Origin: an uncultured Pelagibacteraceae bacterium
GTDB lineage: Bacteria; Pseudomonadota; Alphaproteobacteria; Pelagibacterales; Pelagibacteraceae
Reading direction: 5' to 3'
Length of the DNA: 64,000 bases
Assembly: GCA_902579605.1 (NCBI GenBank)
Contig: CACHHD010000004.1
Coordinates: 1-64,000, forward strand
Shown: one piece after another, positions 56,493 to 64,000 of the stretch
Position numbering within the stretch: the first letter of the stretch is position 1
How the letters are laid out: every line of letters starts with the position of its first letter
Notes under the pieces: model-generated
What the model saw: the letters and a program-made list of their open reading frames with translations, nothing else
The model's database searches: none
What the model was told of the DNA's origin: nothing
Translations under genes and position numbers: made by a program

Positions 56493-57236
56493 ATGTATTT
56501 AATTGGTGACATTGGTAACACAGAAACTAAAATTTGTTTATTTAATAATAAAAAAAAACTTTTGAAAAAAAAGGTACTAAACACAGCTTATATAAAAAAA
56601 AATTACTTGAATAGTAAATTAAAATTTATGAATTCTTATAGTAAAAAAATTGAAAAATTGATTTTCAGTAGCGTGGTACCAGAAGTGTTTACAAACATAA
56701 AGAGATCAATAAAAAGAAATTTTGGTTTGGAAGTAAAGGAGTTAAAGCAACATGATTTAAATAAGATATTAAAAATTGATGTTAACAAAAAACAGGTAGG
56801 GTCCGATAGATTAGCTAATGCTATAAGTGTAATTAATAACAAAGATAATTTTATTATTTTAGATTTTGGAACAGCCACGACTTTTGATGTAGTACTTAAA
56901 AATAGATATAAAGGTGGAATTATAGCGCCAGGTGTAAATCTTTCTTTAAAAACTCTCGTAGAGAAAGCAAGATTAATTCCAAATACCAAACTAACAAAAA
57001 TAAAAAATCTTATTGGTAAAAACACACAAAATGCAGTTAAGTCAGGATTTTATTGGGGTTATCAAGGACTTATAGAAAATATTATAAATTTAATAGAAAA
57101 AAATAACAAAAAGAAATTTAAAATTATATTTACAGGGGGACTTTCGCACTTGTATAAAAAATCAATAAAAAAAAAAATTAAAGTTGACAAAGATCTGACA
57201 ATTAAAGGATTATTAAGATTAGTTAAATCTATATGA
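56493..57236 (+). CDS. coaX: type III pantothenate kinase
   Basis: A 247-residue ASKHA-fold kinase for the first step of coenzyme A synthesis. Motifs are YLIGDIGNTETKICLF at the N-terminus, QVGSDRLANAISV, ILDFGTATTFDVV and GGIIAPGVNLSLKTLVEKA. Catalytic Asp residues are in place. A run of 11 A at 57167-57177 lies close to its 3' end in a Lys-rich stretch. It overlaps rnj by 4 bases. Confidence 0.94.
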   Translation: MYLIGDIGNTETKICLFNNKKKLLKKKVLNTAYIKKNYLNSKLKFMNSYSKKIEKLIFSSVVPEVFTNIKRSIKRNFGLEVKELKQHDLNKILKIDVNKKQVGSDRLANAISVINNKDNFIILDFGTATTFDVVLKNRYKGGIIAPGVNLSLKTLVEKARLIPNTKLTKIKNLIGKNTQNAVKSGFYWGYQGLIENIINLIEKNNKKKFKIIFTGGLSHLYKKSIKKKIKVDKDLTIKGLLRLVKSI

Positions 57237-58891
57237 GAGAAAACTTATTATTTTGTCCTCTAGGGGGTTCAGGTGAAATTGGCATGAACATGAATCTTTA
57301 TGCATATGGTACAGAAGAAAATCAAAAATGGATAATTGTTGATATGGGCGTAACCTTTGCAGATGACTCGGTGCCTGGAGTTGATCTCATATTTCCTGAC
57401 GCAGGTTTTATCATAGAAAAAAAAGACGAACTCCTTGGAATAGTGTTAACACACGCCCATGAAGATCACATAGGATCAATCTCACACATTTGGCCAAAAC
57501 TAAAGTGTAAAATATACGCAACACCCTTTACTGCTGTTTTAATACAAGAAAAATTTAAAGAAAAAAAAATTGATATTACAAATTATTTAAAAATAGTAGA
57601 GCTAAATAGCCAAATAAAGTTAGGGCCTTTTGAAATAGATTTTGTAACATTAACTCACTCAATTTTAGAACCTAACGGATTAAGTATCACAACCCCTGAA
57701 GGAGTCATTTTACACACCGGTGATTGGAAAGTTGATCCAAATCCTCTTATTGGAAATAAAGTTGATGAAACTAAACTTAGGTCAATCGGTAAAAAAGGTG
57801 TAATAGCCATGATATGTGATTCAACAAATGTATTTAGTCCTGGTAGAGCTGGTTCAGAAAAAGACGTACGAGAAAGTTTACTTAAAATTATATCAACCCA
57901 AAAAAAAAGAGTTTTAGTTACATCCTTCGCTTCAAATGTAGCTAGAATGGAAAGCATTTTTTATATCGCAAAACAAACTAAAAGAAACATATCTCTAGTT
58001 GGAAGATCAATGAACAGAATTTATAAAGCAGCAAAGCAATGTGGTTATTTGAAAGATGTGGTTAACCCAGTAGACCCCAGGGATGCAAATAAAATATCTA
58101 AAGAGCGAATAATATTCTTGTGCACTGGAAGTCAAGGCGAACCTATGGGTGCTCTTAACAGAATAGCTCACGATATTCATCCGGATGTGAATATTGAAAG
58201 TGGAGATACAGTAATTTTTTCTTCAAAAATAATTCCAGGTAATGAGAAAAAACTTTATGCATTACAAAATTTAATTGTAAAAAGAGACATAGAGGTCATT
58301 ACAGAGGAAAATGCTTTTGTACATGTTTCAGGTCACGCCAACAGAGAGGATTTAAAAGATATGTATCAATGGGTAAAACCTAAATGTGTAATACCAGTTC
58401 ATGGTGAACACAGACATATGAAAGAACATATTAGTTTTGCACAAGAGATGCAAATTCCATTCAATTTAAAAGTTGAAAATGGAAATATTATAAAAATTTC
58501 AAAAGATAAAAAACCAGAAATTATTGATCAAGCACCAACAGGAAAAATTTATTTAGACGGAAATATAGCTGTTAGCCTTGACTCAGCATCCATAAAAGAA
58601 AGAAAGAATATATCACTTAATGGATTTTTAGAGATTACATTAATAATTTCAAATAATGGAAAAGTTAAAAAATCAATTGTTTCTTTTCGTGGTATTCCTG
58701 AAGATGAAGTAAACGAGACTTTTAAATTTGATTTAGAGGACGAGATTACAAAAACATGTAAAAGTTTTGCTTTAAACAACTTCAGACAAGAAAAAAATTT
58801 AATTGATGCTATTAAGCAAAACTGTAGAAAAATAGTAAGAGAAAAAACTGGCAAAAAACCTTTCACAAACGTAAATATAGCTAGAATTTAA
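57233..58891 (+). CDS. rnj: ribonuclease J
   Basis: A 552-residue metallo-beta-lactamase/beta-CASP nuclease with endo- and 5'-3' exonuclease activity in RNA decay and maturation. Zinc ligands are in LTHAHEDHIGSI (His74, His76, Asp78, His79), ILHTGDWKVDPNP and VHVSGHANRED. The beta-CASP region has VTSFASNVARMES and CTGSQGEPMGALNRIA. The organism therefore has both RNase E/G and RNase J, as many alphaproteobacteria do. Its stop overlaps the next ATG by one base. Confidence 0.95.
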   Translation: MRENLLFCPLGGSGEIGMNMNLYAYGTEENQKWIIVDMGVTFADDSVPGVDLIFPDAGFIIEKKDELLGIVLTHAHEDHIGSISHIWPKLKCKIYATPFTAVLIQEKFKEKKIDITNYLKIVELNSQIKLGPFEIDFVTLTHSILEPNGLSITTPEGVILHTGDWKVDPNPLIGNKVDETKLRSIGKKGVIAMICDSTNVFSPGRAGSEKDVRESLLKIISTQKKRVLVTSFASNVARMESIFYIAKQTKRNISLVGRSMNRIYKAAKQCGYLKDVVNPVDPRDANKISKERIIFLCTGSQGEPMGALNRIAHDIHPDVNIESGDTVIFSSKIIPGNEKKLYALQNLIVKRDIEVITEENAFVHVSGHANREDLKDMYQWVKPKCVIPVHGEHRHMKEHISFAQEMQIPFNLKVENGNIIKISKDKKPEIIDQAPTGKIYLDGNIAVSLDSASIKERKNISLNGFLEITLIISNNGKVKKSIVSFRGIPEDEVNETFKFDLEDEITKTCKSFALNNFRQEKNLIDAIKQNCRKIVREKTGKKPFTNVNIARI

Positions 58892-59145
58892 TGAGTATTA
58901 CTGGTTCAATTGTAATGTATGTAATTATTTGGTGGATAGTTTTTTTTTCAGCTTTACCTGTAGGCATTAAACATAATGATAAGCCATTTAATAATAATTT
59001 AGAAGGTATCGATCCAGGGGCCCCTAAAAACCCAAATATCTTTAAAAAATTTTTATACACAACCCTAATTACTTCAGTAGTTTTTGCAGGAATATATTAT
59101 ATTGTTGAAAATGGTCATTTTAATTTAAGAGAATTTATTAAATAA
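58891..59145 (+). CDS. DUF1467 small membrane protein
   Basis: An 84-residue protein with two hydrophobic helices (about 4-25 and 53-70). The linking segment has LPVGIKHNDKPFNNNLEGID and GAPKNPNIFKKFL, typical of DUF1467. Function is unknown. The family is found almost only in alphaproteobacteria between rnj and proS, exactly as here, with one-base overlaps on both sides. Confidence 0.88.
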   Translation: MSITGSIVMYVIIWWIVFFSALPVGIKHNDKPFNNNLEGIDPGAPKNPNIFKKFLYTTLITSVVFAGIYYIVENGHFNLREFIK

Positions 59146-60458
59146 TGTTTTTAACAAAATTATTTTTACCTATTACAAAAAATCTTCCATCTGATGCTAA
59201 AATTAAGTCACATCAATTAATGCTGAGAGCAGGCATGATTAAGCAATCATCAGCTGGAATTTATTCTTGGTTACCTCTGGGCCTTAAAGTTATGAAAAAA
59301 ATTGAACAAATAGTCAGAGAGGAACAAAATAAAATTGGCGCTCAAGAATTACTTATGCCCACAATTCAATCAGCTGAGATATGGAAAGAAAGTGGAAGAT
59401 ATAATGATTATGGAGAAGAAATGCTTAGAATAAAAGACAGGCAAGGAAGAGAAATGTTGTATGGACCAACTAATGAAGAGTTAGTTACTGAGATATTTAG
59501 ATCATCCATTAAGTCTTACAAATCCTTACCGCAAATGCTGTATCACATACAATGGAAATTTAGAGATGAAATAAGACCGAGGTTTGGAGTAATGAGATGC
59601 AGAGAATTTTTTATGAAAGATGCTTATTCTTTTGACCTAGATGATGCTAGTGCCAAAATTTCTTACAATAAAATGTTTTTTTCATATTTAAAAACTTTTA
59701 AAAGATTAGGTCTTGAAGCTATACCTATGGCTGCTGATACCGGACCAATTGGAGGTGATCTCTCACATGAATTTATTATTTTAGCTGAAACAGGAGAAAG
59801 TAAAATTTATACTGACAAAAGTATTTTCGAAATAGACTTAAATAACTATAGTTTTAATAATTCAACATTAGAAAAAATGGTGAAAGACTATTCGTCAGTA
59901 TACGCAGTTACTGATGAAAAATTTAAAAAAACCGAATTCGATAAAAAGGTAAAAAAACAAAATCAACTGATTACAAAAGGTATAGAAGTCGGACATATTT
60001 TTTATTTTGGTGATAAATATTCAAAACCATTAAATTGTTATGTCGATAGTCAAGATGGTAAAAAAAATGCTGTAAAAATGGGTTCCTACGGAATAGGAGT
60101 TTCAAGATTAGTCGGAGCTATAATTGAAGCAAAGTATAACAAAGAAATAATGAAGTGGCCAAAATCTGTTTCACCATATGACGTAGTAATAATTCCAAGT
60201 TTTAGTAAAAACAATAAAGAAAACCTCTCAAAATCAATAAAAATATATGATGATTTAAAAAAACAAAATGTTGACGTATTGTTAGACGATGTTGATGAGA
60301 ATATGTCACAAAAATTTAAAAAACATGATTTAATTGGTATACCGTATCAAATTATTGTTGGATCAAAATCAACAGAAAATAAGTTTGAATTTAAAGAGGT
60401 AAATTCTGAAAGTTCATTTCTTGATTTGAAAGATATTAAATCTAAACTGACAAAGTAA
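59145..60458 (+). CDS. proS: prolyl-tRNA synthetase, short alphaproteobacterial type
   Basis: A 437-residue class II synthetase that charges tRNA-Pro. Motif 1 lies in LMLRAGMIKQSSAGIYSWLP and MPTIQSAEIWKESGRY. Motif 2 is WKFRDEIRPRFGVMRCREF, and motif 3 is GSYGIGVSRLVGAIIE. The C-terminal anticodon domain has YDVVIIPSF and DVLLDDVDENMSQKFK. The large editing insertion of E. coli-type enzymes is absent, which is normal for alphaproteobacteria. The lolC start follows after one base. Confidence 0.95.
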   Translation: MFLTKLFLPITKNLPSDAKIKSHQLMLRAGMIKQSSAGIYSWLPLGLKVMKKIEQIVREEQNKIGAQELLMPTIQSAEIWKESGRYNDYGEEMLRIKDRQGREMLYGPTNEELVTEIFRSSIKSYKSLPQMLYHIQWKFRDEIRPRFGVMRCREFFMKDAYSFDLDDASAKISYNKMFFSYLKTFKRLGLEAIPMAADTGPIGGDLSHEFIILAETGESKIYTDKSIFEIDLNNYSFNNSTLEKMVKDYSSVYAVTDEKFKKTEFDKKVKKQNQLITKGIEVGHIFYFGDKYSKPLNCYVDSQDGKKNAVKMGSYGIGVSRLVGAIIEAKYNKEIMKWPKSVSPYDVVIIPSFSKNNKENLSKSIKIYDDLKKQNVDVLLDDVDENMSQKFKKHDLIGIPYQIIVGSKSTENKFEFKEVNSESSFLDLKDIKSKLTK

Positions 60459-60459
60459 A

Positions 60460-61689
60460 TTGTTTACTCAGACTGAAAGACTAATTGCAACTAGAAACTT
60501 GAGACCTAAAAGGAAACAAGGTTTTTTAAAAATAATATCACTATTTTCTTTTTTAGGAATAATGTTAGGTGTTGCTATTTTAATAATAGTAATGTCAGTT
60601 ATGAATGGATTTCGTACCGATTTAACAGATAAAATAATTGGTTTAAACCCACACTTAATTCTTCAGTTTAATAACGAAAATGATATTGAAAAGTTAGAAA
60701 GTCAGTTATCAAAAAAATATAAAGAAATTAGTGTAACAAGGTCAATTACTGGAGAAGGAATTTTACTTTCTAATAAAAAGGCCAAAGGTGTTATTATCAA
60801 AGGAATAGACGAGAAGGAAAAATTTCAATTCTTTTTGAATAAAGAAATTACAAAAGGAAATTTAAATAATTTTTCTGCAGGCAAAGTAATGATCGGAGGG
60901 GAACTTGCTTATAACTTAAATTTAGAATTAGGTGATAAAATAAATATTCTCTCATCTTCTTTTACAGATACACCTTTTGGTAGCATCCCAAAACAAGATA
61001 GTTTTGTAATCGCAGGTTTTTTTAACAGTGGTTTTTATGAATTTGACCAAAATTTAATTTATATTGAATTGAATGATAGCAGGTCTATTTTCGATAAAGA
61101 GGGCAGTATCGTAGATTTAGAATTATTCTTAAAAGATCCTTTTTTAGCAGAAAAATATAAAAAAAATATCGAAATTTTAAATCCAAATATTTTTGTTACT
61201 ACCTGGTCAGACACAAATAAATCATTTTTTAATGCTTTAAAGGTTGAGAGAAATGTAATGTTTATTATACTTACTTTAATTATAATTGTGGCCGCATTTA
61301 ATATCATTTCAGGCTTAACAATCTTAATTAAAAATAAAACAAAAGAAATTGCCATAATTAAAACGTTAGGACTCTCAGAAAGTTCAATCATAAAATCATT
61401 TTTCCTAACTGGATTTACAATTGGTTTTTTAGCAACTATCACTGGAGTATTTTTAGGTGTTTTATTCTCTATATATATTGATGAAATTAGAAATATATTA
61501 TCAATGTTTTTGGGAATAAATATTTTCCCTTCAGATGTTTATTATTTAGAAAAAATGCCAAGTGAAATTAATCCTGTATCTGTGGTCGTAATATTGGCTT
61601 TATCTTTAGTAATTACGTCTATAGCTTCATATTTTCCTGCAAAAACTATATCAAAGATGAAAACAACCGAAGCACTTAAATATGAGTAA
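60460..61689 (+). CDS. lolC: lipoprotein-releasing system membrane protein LolC/LolE
   Basis: A 409-residue ABC permease of the MacB/FtsX type. Four membrane helices are visible, one near residues 25-50 and three in the C-terminal 150 residues. The N-terminus FTQTERLIATRNLRPKRKQG and SVMNGFRTDLTDKIIGLNPH are characteristic. With LolD it pulls outer-membrane lipoproteins from the inner membrane to LolA. Only one such permease gene is present, as is usual in alphaproteobacteria. The start is TTG at 60460; no ATG gives the conserved N-terminus. It overlaps lolD by 8 bases. Confidence 0.93.
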   Translation: MFTQTERLIATRNLRPKRKQGFLKIISLFSFLGIMLGVAILIIVMSVMNGFRTDLTDKIIGLNPHLILQFNNENDIEKLESQLSKKYKEISVTRSITGEGILLSNKKAKGVIIKGIDEKEKFQFFLNKEITKGNLNNFSAGKVMIGGELAYNLNLELGDKINILSSSFTDTPFGSIPKQDSFVIAGFFNSGFYEFDQNLIYIELNDSRSIFDKEGSIVDLELFLKDPFLAEKYKKNIEILNPNIFVTTWSDTNKSFFNALKVERNVMFIILTLIIIVAAFNIISGLTILIKNKTKEIAIIKTLGLSESSIIKSFFLTGFTIGFLATITGVFLGVLFSIYIDEIRNILSMFLGINIFPSDVYYLEKMPSEINPVSVVVILALSLVITSIASYFPAKTISKMKTTEALKYE

Positions 61690-62371
61690 AATTATATTAA
61701 ATATAAAAAATTTAAAAAAAAATTTTATTCATCAAAATAAAAAGGTAGCGGTACTTAAAAATTTAAACTTTTCAATAAAAAAAGGAGATCTTATTGCTCT
61801 AACAGGACCATCAGGTTCTGGAAAATCGACATTGTTACATCTAATAGCCCTTTTGGATAAACCGTCTTCAGGTAGTATATTTTTTTTAGAAAAAAATATT
61901 AATAATTTTAGTAAAAAAGAAATAAATAAAGTTAGAAAACATAATATTTCTATAATATTTCAAAATAATAACCTGATTTCTGATTTAAATGTTATTGAAA
62001 ATGTAATGCTCCCACTTTTAATTAGAAATGAAAATCGACAAAAATGTCATGAAAAATCAAAAAAAATTCTTTCTTTAGTGAATCTTTCCGACAGATGGGA
62101 TTTTTTTCCAAGAGATTTATCTGGAGGTGAACAACAAAGAGTTGCAATCGCTAGATCTTTAATAGCAGAAACAGACTTAATCTTAGCTGATGAACCTACT
62201 GGAAATTTAGATTTTAAAACCTCTGGGGAAATATTTAACTATTTTTTGAAATTAAAAAAAATGAAAAAAACAATTTTATTTGCAACCCATAATAGAGAAC
62301 TTGCTAACAAAGCTGATTATAAGTTGAGTATTTTTAATGGTAATATAAAAAGATTTAATGGAAAAAAATGA
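61682..62371 (+). CDS. lolD: lipoprotein-releasing system ATPase LolD
   Basis: A 229-residue ABC ATPase. Walker A is GPSGSGKST (42-50), the signature is LSGGEQQRVAIARSL, Walker B is LILADEPTGNLD and the switch His is in LFATHNREL. It powers lipoprotein release together with LolC. It overlaps dnaE by 14 bases. Confidence 0.95.
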   Translation: MSKIILNIKNLKKNFIHQNKKVAVLKNLNFSIKKGDLIALTGPSGSGKSTLLHLIALLDKPSSGSIFFLEKNINNFSKKEINKVRKHNISIIFQNNNLISDLNVIENVMLPLLIRNENRQKCHEKSKKILSLVNLSDRWDFFPRDLSGGEQQRVAIARSLIAETDLILADEPTGNLDFKTSGEIFNYFLKLKKMKKTILFATHNRELANKADYKLSIFNGNIKRFNGKK

Positions 62372-64000
62372 TCTTCAATTTACAAATTTTAAAATACATT
62401 CTCAATATTCAATTTGTGAAGGTGCTGTTAAAGTTGATGAGCTAGTACAATATTGCAAAAACAATAAGGTAAAAGCTATAGGTTTATGTGATAGTTTAAA
62501 TTTATGTGGAGCATTGGAGTTCTCAGAAAAAATCAGTAAAGTAGGTACTCAGCCAATTATAGGATCTCAGATAAACTTTAAAGTCGAAGATATCGTAGGA
62601 AAAATACCGATTTTTGCAAAAACTAAAGAAGGTTATAAAAATTTAACTAAACTATCCTCTATTAGCTATTTAGAGAGTGAGGCAACCTCAGAACCATATT
62701 GTAAATTAGATAATTTATTAAATAACTCAAAAGGATTAGTTGTTCTTTCAGGAACAATATACGATCTAATAGGGAAGTTATTTAAATTAAATAAAATAAA
62801 TGTTATTAAAAATTTAATTATTAAACTAAATAAAACTTTTGATAATAATTTTTTTATTGAAATTCAAAGGCATTTAGAAAACGACGAAAAGAATTTTGAA
62901 GATTTTCTTATTTCTATATCTTCTGAACTGGGCACCCCTTTAATCTCTTCACGAGAGGTATTTTACATTAAAGAAGAAATGGCAGAGGCTCATGACGCCC
63001 TAATTTGTGTTGGAGAAAAAACTTTTGTCGATGACAAAAATAGAAAAAAATTTAAAAATAACCATTATTTGAAAAATTTAAATGACCTAAAAGATTTATT
63101 TAAAGATATTCCAGAAGCTTTAGAAAATAATTATAATTTTCCAAAAAAATTTAGTTTTAAACCTAAAAATACAAAACCAATTTTACCCAGTCTTACTTTA
63201 GAAAAAAACAAAACAGCTGAAGAAGAGCTATTAGCACAAGCTCAATTAGGTTTAGATAACAGATTTAAAAATTTTATTTTATTAAAAAATAATGATAAAA
63301 ACCCTGAAAAACTTAGAAGATTATATAACGATAGATTATACCATGAAATTAATATTATTAATTCTATGAATTATCCTAGTTATTTTTTAATAGTTTCTGA
63401 TTATATTAGATGGGCTAAAAAAAACTCAATCCCTGTAGGTCCAGGTAGAGGCTCCGGAGCAGGATCATTAGTAGCTTACAGTCTTGATATAACCGATTTA
63501 GATCCAATTGAATTTGATTTAATTTTCGAAAGATTTTTAAATCCTGACCGTATATCAATGCCGGATTTTGATATCGATTTTTGTGAGGAAAAAAGGGACA
63601 AAGTTTTTGAATATCTTAAGCAAAAATACGGTAAAGGAGTTGCTCACATTGTTACTTTTGGGAAACTAAAAGCTAGAATGGCTCTAAGAGATATAGGACG
63701 TGTATTGGGATTACCTTATGGTCATGTTGACAAAATTTGTAAAATGATTCCCTTCGATCCATCTCGCCCATTAACGTTACAAGAGTCTATAAACAGAGAA
63801 CCTCGCTTTCAAAATGAAATAAATCAGAATTCGAAAGTAAAAAAATTAATTGAACTATCTTTGCAATTAGAAGGCCTGAATAGAAATATGGCTACTCATG
63901 CTGCAGGTGTAGTAATTGCAGGAAAAGAACTTTCAGATCAAATACCACTTTATATTGATCATTCTTCTAAATTGCCTTTACCTTCTACACAATACGACAT
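62358..64000 (+). CDS. dnaE: DNA polymerase III alpha subunit, N-terminal part (3' end outside window)
   Basis: An open frame from ATG 62358 to the window end gives 547 residues. The N-terminal PHP domain begins FKIHSQYSICEGAVKVDEL; the first His of the usual HxH is Lys, so the PHP phosphoesterase is probably inactive, as in most proteobacteria. The catalytic palm starts GPGRGSGAGSLVAYSL, and PDFDIDFCEEKRDKVFEYL holds two catalytic aspartates. HAAGVVIAGKELSD follows near the edge. It is the replicative polymerase. Translation is coupled to lolD through a 14-base overlap. Confidence 0.96.
   Translation, partial: MEKNDLQFTNFKIHSQYSICEGAVKVDELVQYCKNNKVKAIGLCDSLNLCGALEFSEKISKVGTQPIIGSQINFKVEDIVGKIPIFAKTKEGYKNLTKLSSISYLESEATSEPYCKLDNLLNNSKGLVVLSGTIYDLIGKLFKLNKINVIKNLIIKLNKTFDNNFFIEIQRHLENDEKNFEDFLISISSELGTPLISSREVFYIKEEMAEAHDALICVGEKTFVDDKNRKKFKNNHYLKNLNDLKDLFKDIPEALENNYNFPKKFSFKPKNTKPILPSLTLEKNKTAEEELLAQAQLGLDNRFKNFILLKNNDKNPEKLRRLYNDRLYHEINIINSMNYPSYFLIVSDYIRWAKKNSIPVGPGRGSGAGSLVAYSLDITDLDPIEFDLIFERFLNPDRISMPDFDIDFCEEKRDKVFEYLKQKYGKGVAHIVTFGKLKARMALRDIGRVLGLPYGHVDKICKMIPFDPSRPLTLQESINREPRFQNEINQNSKVKKLIELSLQLEGLNRNMATHAAGVVIAGKELSDQIPLYIDHSSKLPLPSTQYD

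Noticed and set aside
56636-57025. 129-codon open frame on the minus strand
   Set aside because: Shadow of coaX, whose DFGTATTFD and GGIIAPGVN motifs lie in the sense frame.
61059-61442. 127-codon open frame on the minus strand
   Set aside because: Shadow of lolC membrane segments.

Overview
The window looks like a piece of a streamlined, very AT-rich alphaproteobacterial chromosome, most likely from the SAR11 clade (Pelagibacterales) or a close relative. The reasons are visible in the sequence. GC is roughly 30% by eye, AGA is the dominant arginine codon, and genes abut or overlap. No gene-free stretch exceeds about 200 bases. Several neighbourhoods are alphaproteobacterial hallmarks: NDUFA12-like plus DUF2155 beside accC-accB-aroQ, alpha/beta hydrolase-iscR-suf, and nuoA-N followed by birA-coaX-rnj-DUF1467-proS-lolC-lolD-dnaE. 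The clade assignment is inference; no rRNA gene is present. I saw no IS element, prophage, integrase or CRISPR array.

Layout. 1-2867: end of a DUF2066 protein, hda and aspS. 2864-3712 (minus): a free-standing relative of the C-terminal domain of B12-dependent ribonucleotide reductase. 3776-4628: NDUFA12-like complex I accessory protein and a DUF2155 protein. 4625-6829 (minus): accC, accB, aroQ. 6862-7843: thiS, thiG. 7836-9671 (minus): RNase E/G. 9808-15420: mrcA, prfB (with a programmed +1 frameshift) and an AsmA-like protein. 15413-16648 (minus) tyrS; 16706-17821 anmK; 17824-18480 (minus) an alpha/beta hydrolase. 18612-24725: a complete iscR-sufBCDS-sufU-sufT-sufA operon. 24783-26798: an animal-type glutaminase with ankyrin repeats, convergent with glnA (26804-28210, minus). 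28313-30276: an EamA transporter and a WecA/MraY-like phosphosugar transferase. 30295-36145: tRNA-Leu, tig, clpP, clpX, lon. 36208-41900: a three-enzyme sugar-modifying fusion, a zinc-ribbon membrane protein, tRNA-Val, tRNA-Asp, a GT-C-like membrane protein and a methyltransferase. 42101-64000: a 22-kb one-direction run from nuoA to the first third to half of dnaE.

How the genes fit together. Iron-sulfur assembly (suf) and its largest customer, complex I (nuo plus the NDUFA12-like assembly protein), are both here, and both have a Fur-like 7-1-7 inverted repeat upstream. AccB/AccC start fatty-acid synthesis and need the BirA encoded after nuoN. Trigger factor, ClpXP and Lon form a folding and proteolysis block. 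MrcA, AnmK, the AsmA-like protein, LolC/LolD and the glycan genes serve the envelope. RNase E/G and RNase J are both present.

The least ordinary items are: the epimerase-cupin-C-methyltransferase fusion; the glutaminase with animal kidney-type architecture, a tandem ankyrin module and foreign arginine codon use, facing glutamine synthetase; the orphan NrdJ-like C-terminal protein; an RNase E/G without its zinc-link cysteines; a minimal BirA with Gln at the position mutated in promiscuous E. coli BirA; the thiS glycine tail that doubles as the thiG ribosome-binding site; and the paired Fur-like boxes. No single obviously new multi-gene system (defence, secretion, mobile) is visible.
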